From contig CAMYID010000023.1 of NCBI GenBank assembly GCA_947258435.1, forward strand, positions 211,119 to 275,118: a stretch of DNA of 64,000 nt. Reading direction: 5' to 3'. The notes beneath the pieces are model-generated. The model did no database searches. It was not told where the DNA came from and was given only the letters and a program-made list of their open reading frames with translations. Shown piece after piece: positions 8,661-17,820 of the stretch. Positions within the stretch are counted from its first letter, which is position 1, and each line of letters starts with the position of its first letter. Made by a program: the position numbers and the translations under genes. The DNA is from an uncultured Alphaproteobacteria bacterium (lineage in GTDB: Bacteria > Pseudomonadota > Alphaproteobacteria > UBA11222).

Positions 8661-9599
8661 ATGACAGCGATGATATTTTGCACCCTGAAAAATCGCGGTG
8701 TTCTGGAAATTTCCGGTCCCGACGCACGCGACTTCCTGCAGGGCATCATTTCCAATGATATCACCTCGCTTGGTCCGGACCATGCCCTTTATGCCGCGCT
8801 GCTGACACCTCAAGGCAAATTTCTGTTCGACTTCTTTCTTATGGAGACAGAGGGCGGAATACTGCTCGATGGGGAACATGACAGGATCGCTGCACTGGAA
8901 AAACGCCTCAAATTCTACAAATTACGGGCGGATGTCACGATTACCGATCGTCGTGATGAATATGACATTTATGCGCTGTTCGGCGACAATGCGGCCGATC
9001 TTGTTGGCTTGACGGACAAACCCGCCGCCGCGACTTCCGACATGGCGGGGCCGCGCTACGTTGATCCCCGGCTTGCGGCCATGGGAGTGCGCTTTGCCCT
9101 GCGCCGTGACAGGCTAGCTGAGCTACAGGCAACATTCCCCGAACTGCCCGCGCTGCGCGCCGATGATGAGGGGTTGGCAGCCTATGACGCGTGGCGTATC
9201 ACGAACGGCCTCGCCGATGGCAGCCGCGACATCGCCGTTGAAAAATACTTTCTGCTGGAGGCGAATTTCGACGCGCTGGCCGGCGTCGACTTCAAAAAGG
9301 GGTGCTATGTCGGGCAGGAACTCGTATCCCGAATGAAGCATCGCAATGCGGTGCGCAGACGCATTCTTCCGGTCAGCACCCAAGGCACGCTGCCAGCGCC
9401 ACAAACACCGATTGTGACACAAGACGGGCGCGAGGCCGGCACATTGCTTACCGGTTCGGGCAATCGGGCACTGGCCTATCTTCGTCTGGAAAAGCTCGAT
9501 CAGCCGCTTGCCGCGGGCGACGCATCCCTATGCGTTGAAATTCCCGCATGGCTGCGCCCCTTCATTGCCGACAGCCAGAATGGCGGAAGCGGCCAATGA
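8661..9599 (+). CDS. ygfZ: folate-binding protein YgfZ (Fe-S cluster repair/assembly)
   Basis: About 312 residues, homologous to the T-protein of glycine cleavage. The signature KGCYVGQE followed by SRMKHR is the YgfZ/IBA57 motif containing the key cysteine. These proteins use tetrahydrofolate to help assemble or repair [4Fe-4S] proteins. In-frame ATGs occur at 8634, 8661 and 8670; none has a strong ribosome site, so the start is uncertain by about 12 residues. Its stop overlaps the tag start (ATGA). Confidence 0.9.
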   Translation: MTAMIFCTLKNRGVLEISGPDARDFLQGIISNDITSLGPDHALYAALLTPQGKFLFDFFLMETEGGILLDGEHDRIAALEKRLKFYKLRADVTITDRRDEYDIYALFGDNAADLVGLTDKPAAATSDMAGPRYVDPRLAAMGVRFALRRDRLAELQATFPELPALRADDEGLAAYDAWRITNGLADGSRDIAVEKYFLLEANFDALAGVDFKKGCYVGQELVSRMKHRNAVRRRILPVSTQGTLPAPQTPIVTQDGREAGTLLTGSGNRALAYLRLEKLDQPLAAGDASLCVEIPAWLRPFIADSQNGGSGQ

Positions 9600-10171
9600 C
9601 ACCGATCCGATGCCCCTGGCCGGGCCAGGACCCGCTTTATCTTGCCTATCATGATGAGGAATGGGGCGTGCCGGAACGGGATGACCGGGCCTTGTTTGAA
9701 AAGCTGACGCTTGATGGATTTCAGGCCGGCCTGTCCTGGATCACGATATTACGCAAGCGTGAAGGTTTCCGGGCAGCCTTTGAAGGGTTCGACCCCGAGC
9801 TGATTGCCCGTTTCGACGCACAGAAGGTCACTACATTGCTGAATGACGCGAATATTGTCCGCCATCGTGGCAAAATCGATGCCACGATCGGCAATGCACA
9901 GGCCTATCTGAGGTTGATGGAAGGGGGCGGTTTTGCAAATTATCTGTGGCGATTTGTCGACCATCACCCCATACAGAATCGCTGGAAATCCCTGTCGGAT
10001 GTGCCGGCGGCGACGGATTTGAGCACGGCCATCTCGAAAGATCTGAAAAAGCGTGGCTTCCGCTTTGTCGGCCCAACCGTCATCTATGCCTTCATGCAGG
10101 CGGTCGGTATGGTGAATGACCATCTGGAAAGCTGTTTCCGCCATAAAGAATGTGCAGCGCTTGCCCATTGA
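9596..10171 (+). CDS. tag: DNA-3-methyladenine glycosylase I
   Basis: A 191-residue Tag-type base-excision glycosylase that removes N3-methyladenine from DNA. RCPWPG and YHDEEWG near the N-terminus, DGFQAGLSW (helix with the catalytic pocket) and the C-terminal DHLESC are family signatures. Cys6 and His19, with the His and Cys of DHLESC, correspond to the structural zinc ligands. The start overlaps the ygfZ stop by four bases. No ada or alkB gene is nearby. Confidence 0.93.
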   Translation: MTPIRCPWPGQDPLYLAYHDEEWGVPERDDRALFEKLTLDGFQAGLSWITILRKREGFRAAFEGFDPELIARFDAQKVTTLLNDANIVRHRGKIDATIGNAQAYLRLMEGGGFANYLWRFVDHHPIQNRWKSLSDVPAATDLSTAISKDLKKRGFRFVGPTVIYAFMQAVGMVNDHLESCFRHKECAALAH

Positions 10172-10247
10172 GCAGGCCGTGCCACATAAACATCTGAAAC
10201 GTGGCAATATCTGAACCGCAGCCAGATCCCACCAGCAGTTGTGGGCG

Positions 10248-11123
10248 TCAGGCAGCAACTTCGGGCGGAATGGCGTCCAGCGCTTCTTCAAGCTCAGCAA
10301 AGCTTGGCTGGATATGGCTTGGTACGCTGCCACGGCCGATCTCAACAGAAATCTGCGGTGCATTGCCATGCAGATGCGCAACCAGCATATCGCGGATGAT
10401 GTGATAAAATTGCGCGTCTTCCTCTTCGACCTGCGTCAGGCGCGAGGCAAACGGTCCGACAAACCCATATGCCAGAAACACCCCGAGAAAGGTTCCAACC
10501 AGCGCGCCACCGATCATCTTGCCCAGAACCTCGACCGGCTCATTGATACTGCCCATTGTCTTGATCACGCCAAGCACCGCCGCAACAATCCCGAGCGCGG
10601 GCAACGCATCTGCCATATTCTGCACAGCATGGGCAGGGCCATGCGCCTCATGATGGTGTTTTTCGATCTGCTTTTCGATCATATCCTCGACCTGATGCGG
10701 ATCTTCAAGGTTCATCGTAATCATCCGCAAGGTGTCGCAGATCAGATCAAGCGCGAAATGATCCGCCATAATCTTGGGATAATTTGAAAAAATAGCGCTT
10801 TCATGCGGGTTTTCGATATGCGACTCGAGCGCCATGGCACCCTTTGTCTTCATGGTTTTGGTCAACAGAAACAGCAGACACAGCAGATCGCGATAGTCAT
10901 CCTCGCTCCATTTCGGACCACCGAAGATTTTCCCGAACCCGCCAGCCGTTTTTTTGATGATATCCATGCCGTTACTGATCAGAAAGGCGCCGACACCGGC
11001 ACCCAGAATCATCATCAGTTCAAAAGGTGCGGCCTGCAGAATCGGCATTAATTTGCCGCCCGCCAGCAAAAAGCCACCGAAAACCATCACAAACACGCAG
11101 ACGATGCCGCCAATCGCAAGCAT
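10248..11123 (-). CDS. motA: flagellar motor stator protein MotA
   Basis: A 291-residue inner-membrane proton-channel subunit. Two N-terminal helices (GGIVCVFVMVFGGFLL and ELMMILGAGVGAFLI) are followed by a large cytoplasmic loop and then by two more helices. The helix ADALPALGIVAAVLGVI contains the conserved Pro, and a second Pro lies in GFVGPFAS; both matter for torque. The loop carries the charged segment DLICDTLRMI. It normally pairs with MotB, but no motB is next to it in this window. Confidence 0.93.
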   Translation of the reverse strand: MLAIGGIVCVFVMVFGGFLLAGGKLMPILQAAPFELMMILGAGVGAFLISNGMDIIKKTAGGFGKIFGGPKWSEDDYRDLLCLLFLLTKTMKTKGAMALESHIENPHESAIFSNYPKIMADHFALDLICDTLRMITMNLEDPHQVEDMIEKQIEKHHHEAHGPAHAVQNMADALPALGIVAAVLGVIKTMGSINEPVEVLGKMIGGALVGTFLGVFLAYGFVGPFASRLTQVEEEDAQFYHIIRDMLVAHLHGNAPQISVEIGRGSVPSHIQPSFAELEEALDAIPPEVAA

Positions 11124-11230
11124 AATTCACCGCTTAAATTACCGGGCCAAAATCAAGCCCATCCATATGCCACCCCCGCTAGCAGGGCATGGCATATGGT
11201 TAAGGGTGAATGCCTAATATTCGGCTAACG

Positions 11231-12079
11231 TCAGCTCTTGATCAGATCGCCAAATTGTTTGGCCATGGATTCCCCTATCCGGCCAACGCCCTGGCGCTGC
11301 TCGCGCCCGGCTGTCAGTGCGCCATCCACGGCAATCGCCTGACCGCTGACGAAGGTCGAATCATCGCTGGCCAGAAACAGCGCTGTCCTGGCGATGTCGG
11401 AGGGTAGTCCGGAACGCTTGATCGGCTGAAACTTGTCGAGCACATTCTCCATCAGCTTGGCACTCTGATCGGCAAGCTGCGTCGGCAGCCCCATACCGCG
11501 CCCGAAAATCGAGGTCGCAATCCCGCCCGGACAGATCGCATTGACGCGGATGTTGTCCTTGCCCAGCTCAAGCGCGACCGACTTCGTCAGATGCACGACA
11601 GCCGCCTTGCAGGCGCTGTAAATATGCGGGCCAAACCCGCCTTGCAGTCCGGCTACGCTGGCGGTGCTGATGATACTTCCTGACTTCTGTTCCTTCATGA
11701 TCGGGGCGGCATATTTCATCCCGAGCACCACACCCTTCAAAAGGACCCCGACAGTCTTGTCGAATCCTTCCATATCAATTTCCTGAATTTCACCGGACAC
11801 ACCGCCAATGCCCGCATTATTGAAAATGCAGTCGAGCCGGCCGAATTTGGAAACCGCCAGATCCACGGCGCCCTTCACCTCTTCCTCCACACTGACATCT
11901 GTATGGTGATAAGCGAGATTGGAACCAAAATCGGCAGCCATCTGCGCACCTTTTTCATCCAGGATATCCGCGACAACGACTTTCGCGCCTTCTTCGAGAA
12001 AAAGCTCGACCGTTCCACGGCCCATCCCGCTTGTACCGCCGGTGATCACGGCAACCTTGCCGGCCATTCTTCCTGACAT
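11231..12079 (-). CDS. short-chain dehydrogenase/reductase
   Basis: A 282-residue classical SDR. TGGTSGMG is the dinucleotide-binding TGxxxGxG loop, ADILDE with an acidic residue after the second strand suggests NAD rather than NADP, FNNAGIGG stabilises the central sheet, and STAS with YSACK gives the catalytic Ser-Tyr-Lys. NAICPGGI follows. The substrate is unknown; the C-terminal variable region (MGLPTQLADQSAKLMEN) gives no clear hint. It is monocistronic and divergent from the DUF1491 gene. Confidence 0.88.
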   Translation of the reverse strand: MSGRMAGKVAVITGGTSGMGRGTVELFLEEGAKVVVADILDEKGAQMAADFGSNLAYHHTDVSVEEEVKGAVDLAVSKFGRLDCIFNNAGIGGVSGEIQEIDMEGFDKTVGVLLKGVVLGMKYAAPIMKEQKSGSIISTASVAGLQGGFGPHIYSACKAAVVHLTKSVALELGKDNIRVNAICPGGIATSIFGRGMGLPTQLADQSAKLMENVLDKFQPIKRSGLPSDIARTALFLASDDSTFVSGQAIAVDGALTAGREQRQGVGRIGESMAKQFGDLIKS

Positions 12080-12195
12080 ATGTCCTGCTCCCTTGTGTCA
12101 ATTTCAATTTGCCGTACCTTATCAGCTTGCATCCTAAAGTCAGAGTGCAATCAGCGCCGCAAACCAAACGCCATGAAGAGGGAAAATCCACCGTG

Positions 12196-12540
12196 ATGGG
12201 ATATGACGAACCGCGCTTGACCGCCGCAATGTGGGTCAGCGCCCATATAAGGCGCTGCATGTCGGTCGGCATCCCGGCGGTGCTTGTGCAGCGGGGCGAT
12301 GATCAGGCCGGCACCGTTCTGATAAAATGGAACCGGTTTTCAGGCGGCTGTCAGGTGTTGACCCCGACCCGCGACAGCGATGGGCGACGGATCTGGATTC
12401 GCGGTACGGGCGAGGATGCGGTCGATGAACAAACAGCCGATGCCTATGTCGCCCGGCAACTGAAAAACGACCCGGATCTCTGGGTGCTTGAAATTGAGGA
12501 TTTCGACGGTCGTTACGAGCTTGGGGAACCAATCAGATAA
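12196..12540 (+). CDS. DUF1491 family protein
   Basis: A 114-residue protein matching DUF1491, a family mostly found in Alphaproteobacteria. The features are AMWVSAHIRRC near the N-terminus, IPAVLVQRGDDQAGTVLIK, and the acidic C-terminal region DLWVLEIED. The function is unknown. ATG at 12196 follows a GTG at 12193, and GAGGG lies about 10 bases upstream; a longer in-frame extension to 12109 lacks family similarity. It lies upstream of an SDR and a GST on the same strand. Confidence 0.82.
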   Translation: MGYDEPRLTAAMWVSAHIRRCMSVGIPAVLVQRGDDQAGTVLIKWNRFSGGCQVLTPTRDSDGRRIWIRGTGEDAVDEQTADAYVARQLKNDPDLWVLEIEDFDGRYELGEPIR

Positions 12541-12586
12541 CAAGTAATAGCCGCAGCCGGCGGCCAAAAATGTGTGGGAACCGATC

Positions 12587-13399
12587 ATGGATCTAGGGAT
12601 TGCAGGAAAAACAGTACTCGTCACCGGCAGCAGCCGCGGCACGGGAGAAGCGATTGCACAGGGCTTTGCCGCTGAAGGCGCGCATATACTGGTGCATGGG
12701 CTCGCGCGCGGCGATGCCGAACCGGTTGCCGCCGCCCTCAATGAGGCGGGCCATAAGGCAAGCGCCATCGGTGGCGATATCACGACCGAGGCGGGCGCCG
12801 CCGCGGCGGCGGAAGACGCGCTTGCCGCCGCTGCGGGCAGGATCGATATCCTGATCAACAATTACGGCACGGGAGAGCGCGGCTTCTGGTTCGATGAAAG
12901 AACAGACAGCAATGCCTGGATCGATGTTTATCAGAAGAATGTTCTGTCGGCGATGCGTATGATCCGCACACTGACACCGCAGATGAAAATGCGCGGATGG
13001 GGCCGCATCATTCAGCTTGGTACCATCGGTTCAACCATGCCAAACGCCCGGATGCCGCACTATTATGCCTCCAAAGGCGCGCTGGCGAATATGACCGTCA
13101 GCCTGATGCTGGAATTGGCGGAAACCGGCATCACCGTGAATACAGTCAGCCCCGGCCTGATCAAAACCCGCGAAGTCGAAGCCATGTACCGCAAAATTGC
13201 GGCAGAGCGCGATTGGGGCGATGACTGGCGCGAAATTGAACGGCATGTGATGCGCGAGTTCATGGGCAACCCGACAGGCCGCATCGCGCTGACGTCGGAA
13301 GTCGCCGATCTTGTCCTTTTCCTTGCCAGCGACCGTGCCGCGATGATCAACGGCATGAATATCCGCATTGATGGCGGCGGCGCACGCATGGTGAGCTAA
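12587..13399 (+). CDS. short-chain dehydrogenase/reductase
   Basis: A 270-residue SDR. TGSSRGTG is the cofactor loop, INNYGTGE replaces the usual NNAG, and SerTIGS (LGTIGS) and YYASK give the active site. The Arg in SSRGTG and the lack of an acid after strand 2 favour NADPH. The start ATG at 12587 follows GGGAA. It lies 46 bases after the DUF1491 gene and 22 bases before the GST gene and may be co-transcribed with both. The substrate is not predictable. Confidence 0.87.
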   Translation: MDLGIAGKTVLVTGSSRGTGEAIAQGFAAEGAHILVHGLARGDAEPVAAALNEAGHKASAIGGDITTEAGAAAAAEDALAAAAGRIDILINNYGTGERGFWFDERTDSNAWIDVYQKNVLSAMRMIRTLTPQMKMRGWGRIIQLGTIGSTMPNARMPHYYASKGALANMTVSLMLELAETGITVNTVSPGLIKTREVEAMYRKIAAERDWGDDWREIERHVMREFMGNPTGRIALTSEVADLVLFLASDRAAMINGMNIRIDGGGARMVS

Positions 13400-13421
13400 C
13401 CGCAAAATGAAGGAGACGACG

Positions 13422-14066
13422 ATGCTCACAATCTGGGGGCGGCGTAATTCCTACAATGTTCAAAAGGCGTTATGGGCTGCGGACGAACTGGCACTTGAAT
13501 ACCGCCATGTCGATGCGGGCGGCGATGCCGGGCTACTCGACACACCGGAATTTCTGGCCATGAACCCGCATGGGCGCGTACCCGTTATTCAGGATGGGGA
13601 TAACATCGTCTGGGAATCCCATTACGTGGTCCGTTATCTTGCAGCGAAATTTGGCAATGGCACACTGTGGGCTGAAGATCCGGGCGAACGCGCACAGGCC
13701 GAACAATGGATGGACTGGACGGTCGCAACCCTTGAACGCGAAGTGCTGGGCATATTCTGGCGGCTTGTCCGCACACCCGCCGATATGCAGGACCAAAAAG
13801 CAATCAATGTGCATGTGGCAAACAGCGCGCGCTGTTATGAATTGCTTGATAAACGGCTGGACGACCGGGACTGGCTTGCCGATTCCCGGTTCACAATGGG
13901 CGATATTCCGGCGGGCACAACGCTTTACCGCTATTTTGAAATGGAGATTGAGCGGCCAGCCATACCCAATGTGCGCAGCTGGTACGAAAGATTATCCGAA
14001 CGCCCGGCCTATCAGAAAAATGTTATGCGGCCGTTCGACGAACTGCGCGGTAAACTTTCTTTCTGA
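13422..14066 (+). CDS. glutathione S-transferase family protein
   Basis: A 214-residue GST. The thioredoxin-like N-terminal domain has GRRNSYNVQKALWAADEL, where Ser/Asn are the usual activating residues of bacterial GSTs, then NPHGRVPVIQD with the cis-Pro, and WESHYVVRYLA binding the gamma-glutamyl group. The C-terminal helical domain has FTMGDIPAGTTLYRY. The start is fixed by AAGGAG eight bases before the ATG at 13422. A terminator hairpin follows. Confidence 0.9.
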   Translation: MLTIWGRRNSYNVQKALWAADELALEYRHVDAGGDAGLLDTPEFLAMNPHGRVPVIQDGDNIVWESHYVVRYLAAKFGNGTLWAEDPGERAQAEQWMDWTVATLEREVLGIFWRLVRTPADMQDQKAINVHVANSARCYELLDKRLDDRDWLADSRFTMGDIPAGTTLYRYFEMEIERPAIPNVRSWYERLSERPAYQKNVMRPFDELRGKLSF

Positions 14067-14104
14067 ACCGGGGCAAAGTCAGACCAAATCAAGCACGCAA
14101 TAAG

Positions 14105-14125
14105 GGCTGCCGCTGACCGGCAGCC
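14105..14125. terminator. bidirectional hairpin between GST and korB
   Basis: GGCTGCCG and CGGCAGCC form a perfect eight-pair stem with a five-base loop. A T-rich run follows on the plus strand (GGTTATTGTT) and a TTATTG run on the minus strand. It sits between two convergent genes. Confidence 0.75.
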
Positions 14126-14134
14126 GGTTATTGT

Positions 14135-15154
14135 TCAGTCACCAACCGTCCAGGTATTACCGTCCCTGAGCAGGTTGTTAAGCTGTGCGCCCGGGTGCCT
14201 GCTTTCTTCGGCCTCGACCTGCCCCAGAAGACCGCTTTCATAGCTTTCCACCGGATCGCAATAGAGCACGCCAATGGCCACCGGGAATTCCGGCGCGCTC
14301 ATCCGAGCGAGCAACCCGGCAATGATACGGTTCTTTTCGTCATGGACGAGAATGTCATCTTCAGTGACGCCGTTCTCTCCGATCGTGACGACTTCCAGGG
14401 TCAATGTCTTGGGATCAAGACGAAGCCCCTTATCCTTTTCTTTTCCGAACAGAAGCGGCTTGCCGTCTTCCACCGCGATCTGGGTTTCAGCAGCCGTTTT
14501 CTTTGCGGTGAATTGCTCGAATGCGCCATCATTATAAACGACGCAATTCTGAATAATCTCCACCATCGACGCCCCTTTATGGGCATGAGCGCGGGTCAGC
14601 ACTTCCGTCAGATGTTTCTGCGAAATATCGATACCCCGGGCAACGAAACGTGCGCCCGCGCCAAGCGAGAACTGCAACGCATTGGCAGGCTGGTCAACCG
14701 AACCCTGCGGTGTGGAAGGCGAACGCGTACCAACCCGCGATGTGGGCGAATACTGCCCCTTTGTCAGGCCATAAATCTCGTTATTGAACAGCAGATACTG
14801 CACATCCACATTCCGGCGCAGCAAATGGAACAGATGGTTCCCACCGATGCTGAGCGAATCCCCATCGCCCCCGACGACCCAGACATCGAGTTCGGGATTG
14901 GAGAGCTTAACGCCGGTCGCAAATGCCGCTGCGCGTCCATGGATCGTGTGAAATCCGTAGGAGTTCACATAATAGGGGAACCGCGCGGCGCAGCCGATGC
15001 CGGAAACGAACACCGTGTTGTCCGGCGAGGCACCAATATCGGCCAATGTCTTCTGAACACCTTTCAGAATGGCATAGTCACCACAGCCAGGGCACCAGCG
15101 CACCTCCTGATCGGTCGCAAAGTCGGCGGGGGTTAATTTGGTCGGGGCGTTCAT
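14135..15154 (-). CDS. korB: 2-oxoglutarate:ferredoxin oxidoreductase, beta subunit
   Basis: A 339-residue thiamine-diphosphate subunit. WCPGCGDYAIL near residue 20 and GIGCAARFPYY carry cysteines for a [4Fe-4S] cluster, and GGDGDSLSIGGNHL with LLFNNEIYGLTKGQ is the ThDP/Mg motif. With KorA it converts 2-oxoglutarate and CoA to succinyl-CoA while reducing ferredoxin. Together the two subunits give the two-subunit form of the enzyme, with no separate delta ferredoxin gene here. It lies 83 bases downstream of korA, with GAGGT before its ATG. Confidence 0.93.
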   Translation of the reverse strand: MNAPTKLTPADFATDQEVRWCPGCGDYAILKGVQKTLADIGASPDNTVFVSGIGCAARFPYYVNSYGFHTIHGRAAAFATGVKLSNPELDVWVVGGDGDSLSIGGNHLFHLLRRNVDVQYLLFNNEIYGLTKGQYSPTSRVGTRSPSTPQGSVDQPANALQFSLGAGARFVARGIDISQKHLTEVLTRAHAHKGASMVEIIQNCVVYNDGAFEQFTAKKTAAETQIAVEDGKPLLFGKEKDKGLRLDPKTLTLEVVTIGENGVTEDDILVHDEKNRIIAGLLARMSAPEFPVAIGVLYCDPVESYESGLLGQVEAEESRHPGAQLNNLLRDGNTWTVGD

Positions 15155-15237
15155 CTACCTCAAGCTCCCTATTCGCACTTCTTATAATTTCTTTCGGCAG
15201 CCGCGCTCGGCACAGCGGCGCGGACACATTACATCGC

Positions 15238-17127
15238 CTATTCGGCGGCTTTCGCCTGCGGCAGGCTTTGCTGAATAGCCTCTTCGATCTCAACGATCTT
15301 GAGCGGCTGCCCGGAAACCTTGTTCAGCCCTTCGGCCGGCACCAGCAGTTCCGCACGCAGCAATGTCCGCAGTTGACCTGTATTCATTTCCGCAACGATC
15401 ACCTTGTCATAGCTACGCAGAAGCTCACCCAGATTGCGCGGCAACGGCCAGATATAGCGCAGATGAATATGCGACACGTCATAGCCCTGATCGCGCATGT
15501 TCGATACGCCGCGATTGATCGGCCCGTAGGTCGATCCCCAGCCAACGATGGCAAGCTTGCCGCCTGGCGCGCCAAGTTCCACATCCTGCTCGGGAATATC
15601 ATCAGCGATCTGGTCGATCTTCTGATGCCGCGCATCCGTCATCTTCTGATGGTTGGCGGGCTCATAGGAAATATTGCCGCTGTCATAGTCACGCTCGATC
15701 CCGCCAATGCGGTGCATCAGCCCCGGTGTGCCGGGCACCGCCCAGGGGCGCGCCAATGTTTCAGGATCGCGCAGAAACGGGTGGAATCCTTCCGGATCGG
15801 TCCGCTTTTCCTTCGGGAACGGCGTATATGTCGTCATATCGGGGATCAGCCAGGGTTCTGCCGCATTGGCGATATAACCGTCCGACAATAATGTCACGGG
15901 CGTCATATATTTGGTTGCGATACGCACCGCCTCGATTGCTGTGTCAAATGCATCACCGGGTGAGCGTACAGACAGCACCGGCATCGGCGCATCGGCATTA
16001 CGTCCGTAAACAGACAGATAAAGATCCGACTGTTCAGTCTTCGTCGGCATGCCTGTGGACGGCCCTGCCCGCTGCGTATTCACAACGATAAGCGGCAGTT
16101 CGGTTGCAATCGCAAGGCCGATGGCTTCAGTCTTCAGAGCAACACCGGGACCGGAACTTGCGGTAATGCCAAGCTTGCCTGCATAGGAACCGCCGATCGC
16201 CGCGCAAACGGCCGCGATTTCATCTTCCGCCTGAAAGGTAACGACGCCGAATTCCTTCAGTCCGGCCAGCACATGCAGGACAGGCGATGAAGGCGTAATC
16301 GGATAGGAAGCAAGCAGCATTTCAAGCCCGGCAAGCTGCGTGCCCGCAAGCAATCCCCAGGACAGCGCCTCGCTTCCCTGTACAAGCCGGTATTCCCCAG
16401 GCTCGATCTCCGCCTGACCGACGGTGAATTTAGTCGCTTCGCCACTGATTTCGGCGGTTTCGCCAAAGGCGTGACCGGCTTTCAGCGCGGCGATATTGGC
16501 TTCGGCCACTTCGGGTGCCTTGCCGCCGAATTTGCCCTGCAGCCAATCGACCGTAGGTTGCGGATCGCGGTCATACATCCAGTAGACAAGACCAAGCGTC
16601 CACATATTCTTGCAGCGCAGCGCCTCTTTCTGCGACAGGCCAAGCGGCTTCGCCACATCCAGTGTCATGCTGGAAATATCGATTTCCATCAGCTGATACT
16701 GCGCCAGCGAACCATCCTGCCGCGGATCCGCCGCATAACCTGCTTTCGTCAGGTTACGTTCGGTAAAGCTGCCCGAATCGAGAATAACCAAACCGCCCTC
16801 GCGCAGATTGGCAATGCTGACTTTCAATGCCGCCGGATTCATCGCCACCAGCACATCATACTGATCGCCCGATGTCTTGATCACCCGCGAGCCGAAATTG
16901 ATCTGAAAGGCAGATACGCCAAAGGTCGTACCGACCGGCGCCCTAATTTCAGCCGGAAAATCGGGAAATGTCGCCAGATCGTTGCCAGCCAGTGCCGCTG
17001 CCGAAGAAAACTGGCTGCCGGTCAATTGCATGCCATCGCCTGAATCCCCGGCGAACCGGACCACGACGGAGTCGATCTGCTTCCGCTGACTATCGGGGGA
17101 ACCCGAACTCGCGACTGAACCTTCCAT
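15238..17127 (-). CDS. korA: 2-oxoglutarate:ferredoxin oxidoreductase, fused gamma-alpha subunit
   Basis: A 629-residue fusion. The N-terminal gamma part starts with VVVRFAGDSGDGMQLTGSQF (about residues 22-41) and carries the CoA-side domain; the alpha part has the signature SYPITPSSP and the segment QAEDEIAAVCAAIGGSYAG. This is the aerobic type of KorA known from Mycobacterium and several Proteobacteria, where it can replace or supplement the 2-oxoglutarate dehydrogenase complex. It is first in the korA-korB operon. The ribosome site (AGGGT about 10 bases upstream) is fair. Confidence 0.93.
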   Translation of the reverse strand: MEGSVASSGSPDSQRKQIDSVVVRFAGDSGDGMQLTGSQFSSAAALAGNDLATFPDFPAEIRAPVGTTFGVSAFQINFGSRVIKTSGDQYDVLVAMNPAALKVSIANLREGGLVILDSGSFTERNLTKAGYAADPRQDGSLAQYQLMEIDISSMTLDVAKPLGLSQKEALRCKNMWTLGLVYWMYDRDPQPTVDWLQGKFGGKAPEVAEANIAALKAGHAFGETAEISGEATKFTVGQAEIEPGEYRLVQGSEALSWGLLAGTQLAGLEMLLASYPITPSSPVLHVLAGLKEFGVVTFQAEDEIAAVCAAIGGSYAGKLGITASSGPGVALKTEAIGLAIATELPLIVVNTQRAGPSTGMPTKTEQSDLYLSVYGRNADAPMPVLSVRSPGDAFDTAIEAVRIATKYMTPVTLLSDGYIANAAEPWLIPDMTTYTPFPKEKRTDPEGFHPFLRDPETLARPWAVPGTPGLMHRIGGIERDYDSGNISYEPANHQKMTDARHQKIDQIADDIPEQDVELGAPGGKLAIVGWGSTYGPINRGVSNMRDQGYDVSHIHLRYIWPLPRNLGELLRSYDKVIVAEMNTGQLRTLLRAELLVPAEGLNKVSGQPLKIVEIEEAIQQSLPQAKAAE

Positions 17128-17480
17128 TAGTCTTAACTACCCTGCGTACCGCACGTTTGAGACTTTCTATGGCCCCAATAACCGAGCTGTTATCCATCAC
17201 AGAACCAGGTTCCCGTCGCCCGGAAACCGGCGCTTCCTCCGTTCCTACTATACGTGCTTTGCACGCCGCTACCGCAACGATTTTTCCGGCATAGGGACAG
17301 ATTACTCATTTATGAGCATTTTATGCCATCTCGATGACATTTGCACATAACTAAGGCAGCAAATAACAAGCGAAGGGCCGGTTTGCAACCAGGCGATTCG
17401 CAGAAGCGGCGCAAAACCGCCTGACCTGCAACAGCGCAAGCTGCATTGAGAAAACGCAACCTGCCATGACAGGCTCCGGA
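17128..17480. other. intergenic region upstream of korA
   Basis: About 350 bases between korA and the small leftward gene. It should hold the korA promoter and the terminator of the small gene. The only structure I see is a short palindrome, CTCATTTATGAG, near 17306-17317. No reading frame here has codon use or homology that looks real. Confidence 0.45.
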
Positions 17481-17699
17481 TCAGGGGCGCATAAAGACCT
17501 GATCGCCATCGGGATCGAGATTATCGATATGAAACTGCAGCTCGCTGGCGATATCGGCGAGGGGCCGGTTCTTGCGGTAGAGATTCAAAACCTCTTCAAG
17601 AAATGCACGCCCCAGCACATCGGCAGGAATTCTGTGCACCTGCGCCTCGCTCAGCGCCGCTGTCATTTTCTGCCGGGCAATTTCATTTGCGCTGGCCAT
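17481..17699 (-). CDS. small conserved protein of unknown function
   Basis: A 72-residue protein with no recognised domain. It is mostly helical by eye, with a charged middle (DVLGRAFLEEVLNLYRKNR) and an acidic end (ELQFHIDNLDPDGDQVFMRP). I believe similar short hypothetical proteins occur in other Alphaproteobacteria, but I cannot name a family. The start is the ATG at 17699, preceded by CGGAGC; a TTG two codons earlier is in frame. It is 121 bases downstream of purA on the same strand, so it may be its operon partner. Confidence 0.6.
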   Translation of the reverse strand: MASANEIARQKMTAALSEAQVHRIPADVLGRAFLEEVLNLYRKNRPLADIASELQFHIDNLDPDGDQVFMRP

Positions 17700-17820
17700 G
17701 GCCAAGCTCCGTCAGATTCCGCACTAAAGATCGCCTTTTTGTGCGAGAGCCGCGCGGCAAAGGCAATCGGGCATTAAGCCGCAGCAGCCGATAAACCCGA
17801 AAGTTGCTGAAGCGCTGCCG

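Noticed and set aside
14195..15136. 313-codon plus-strand open frame
   Set aside because: Antisense to korB, which has the full set of ThDP motifs.
15155..15237. GC-rich inverted repeat (CCGCGC/GCGCGG) in the korA-korB gap
   Set aside because: The loop is about 11 bases and no T run follows; more likely chance structure in the operon gap than a terminator.
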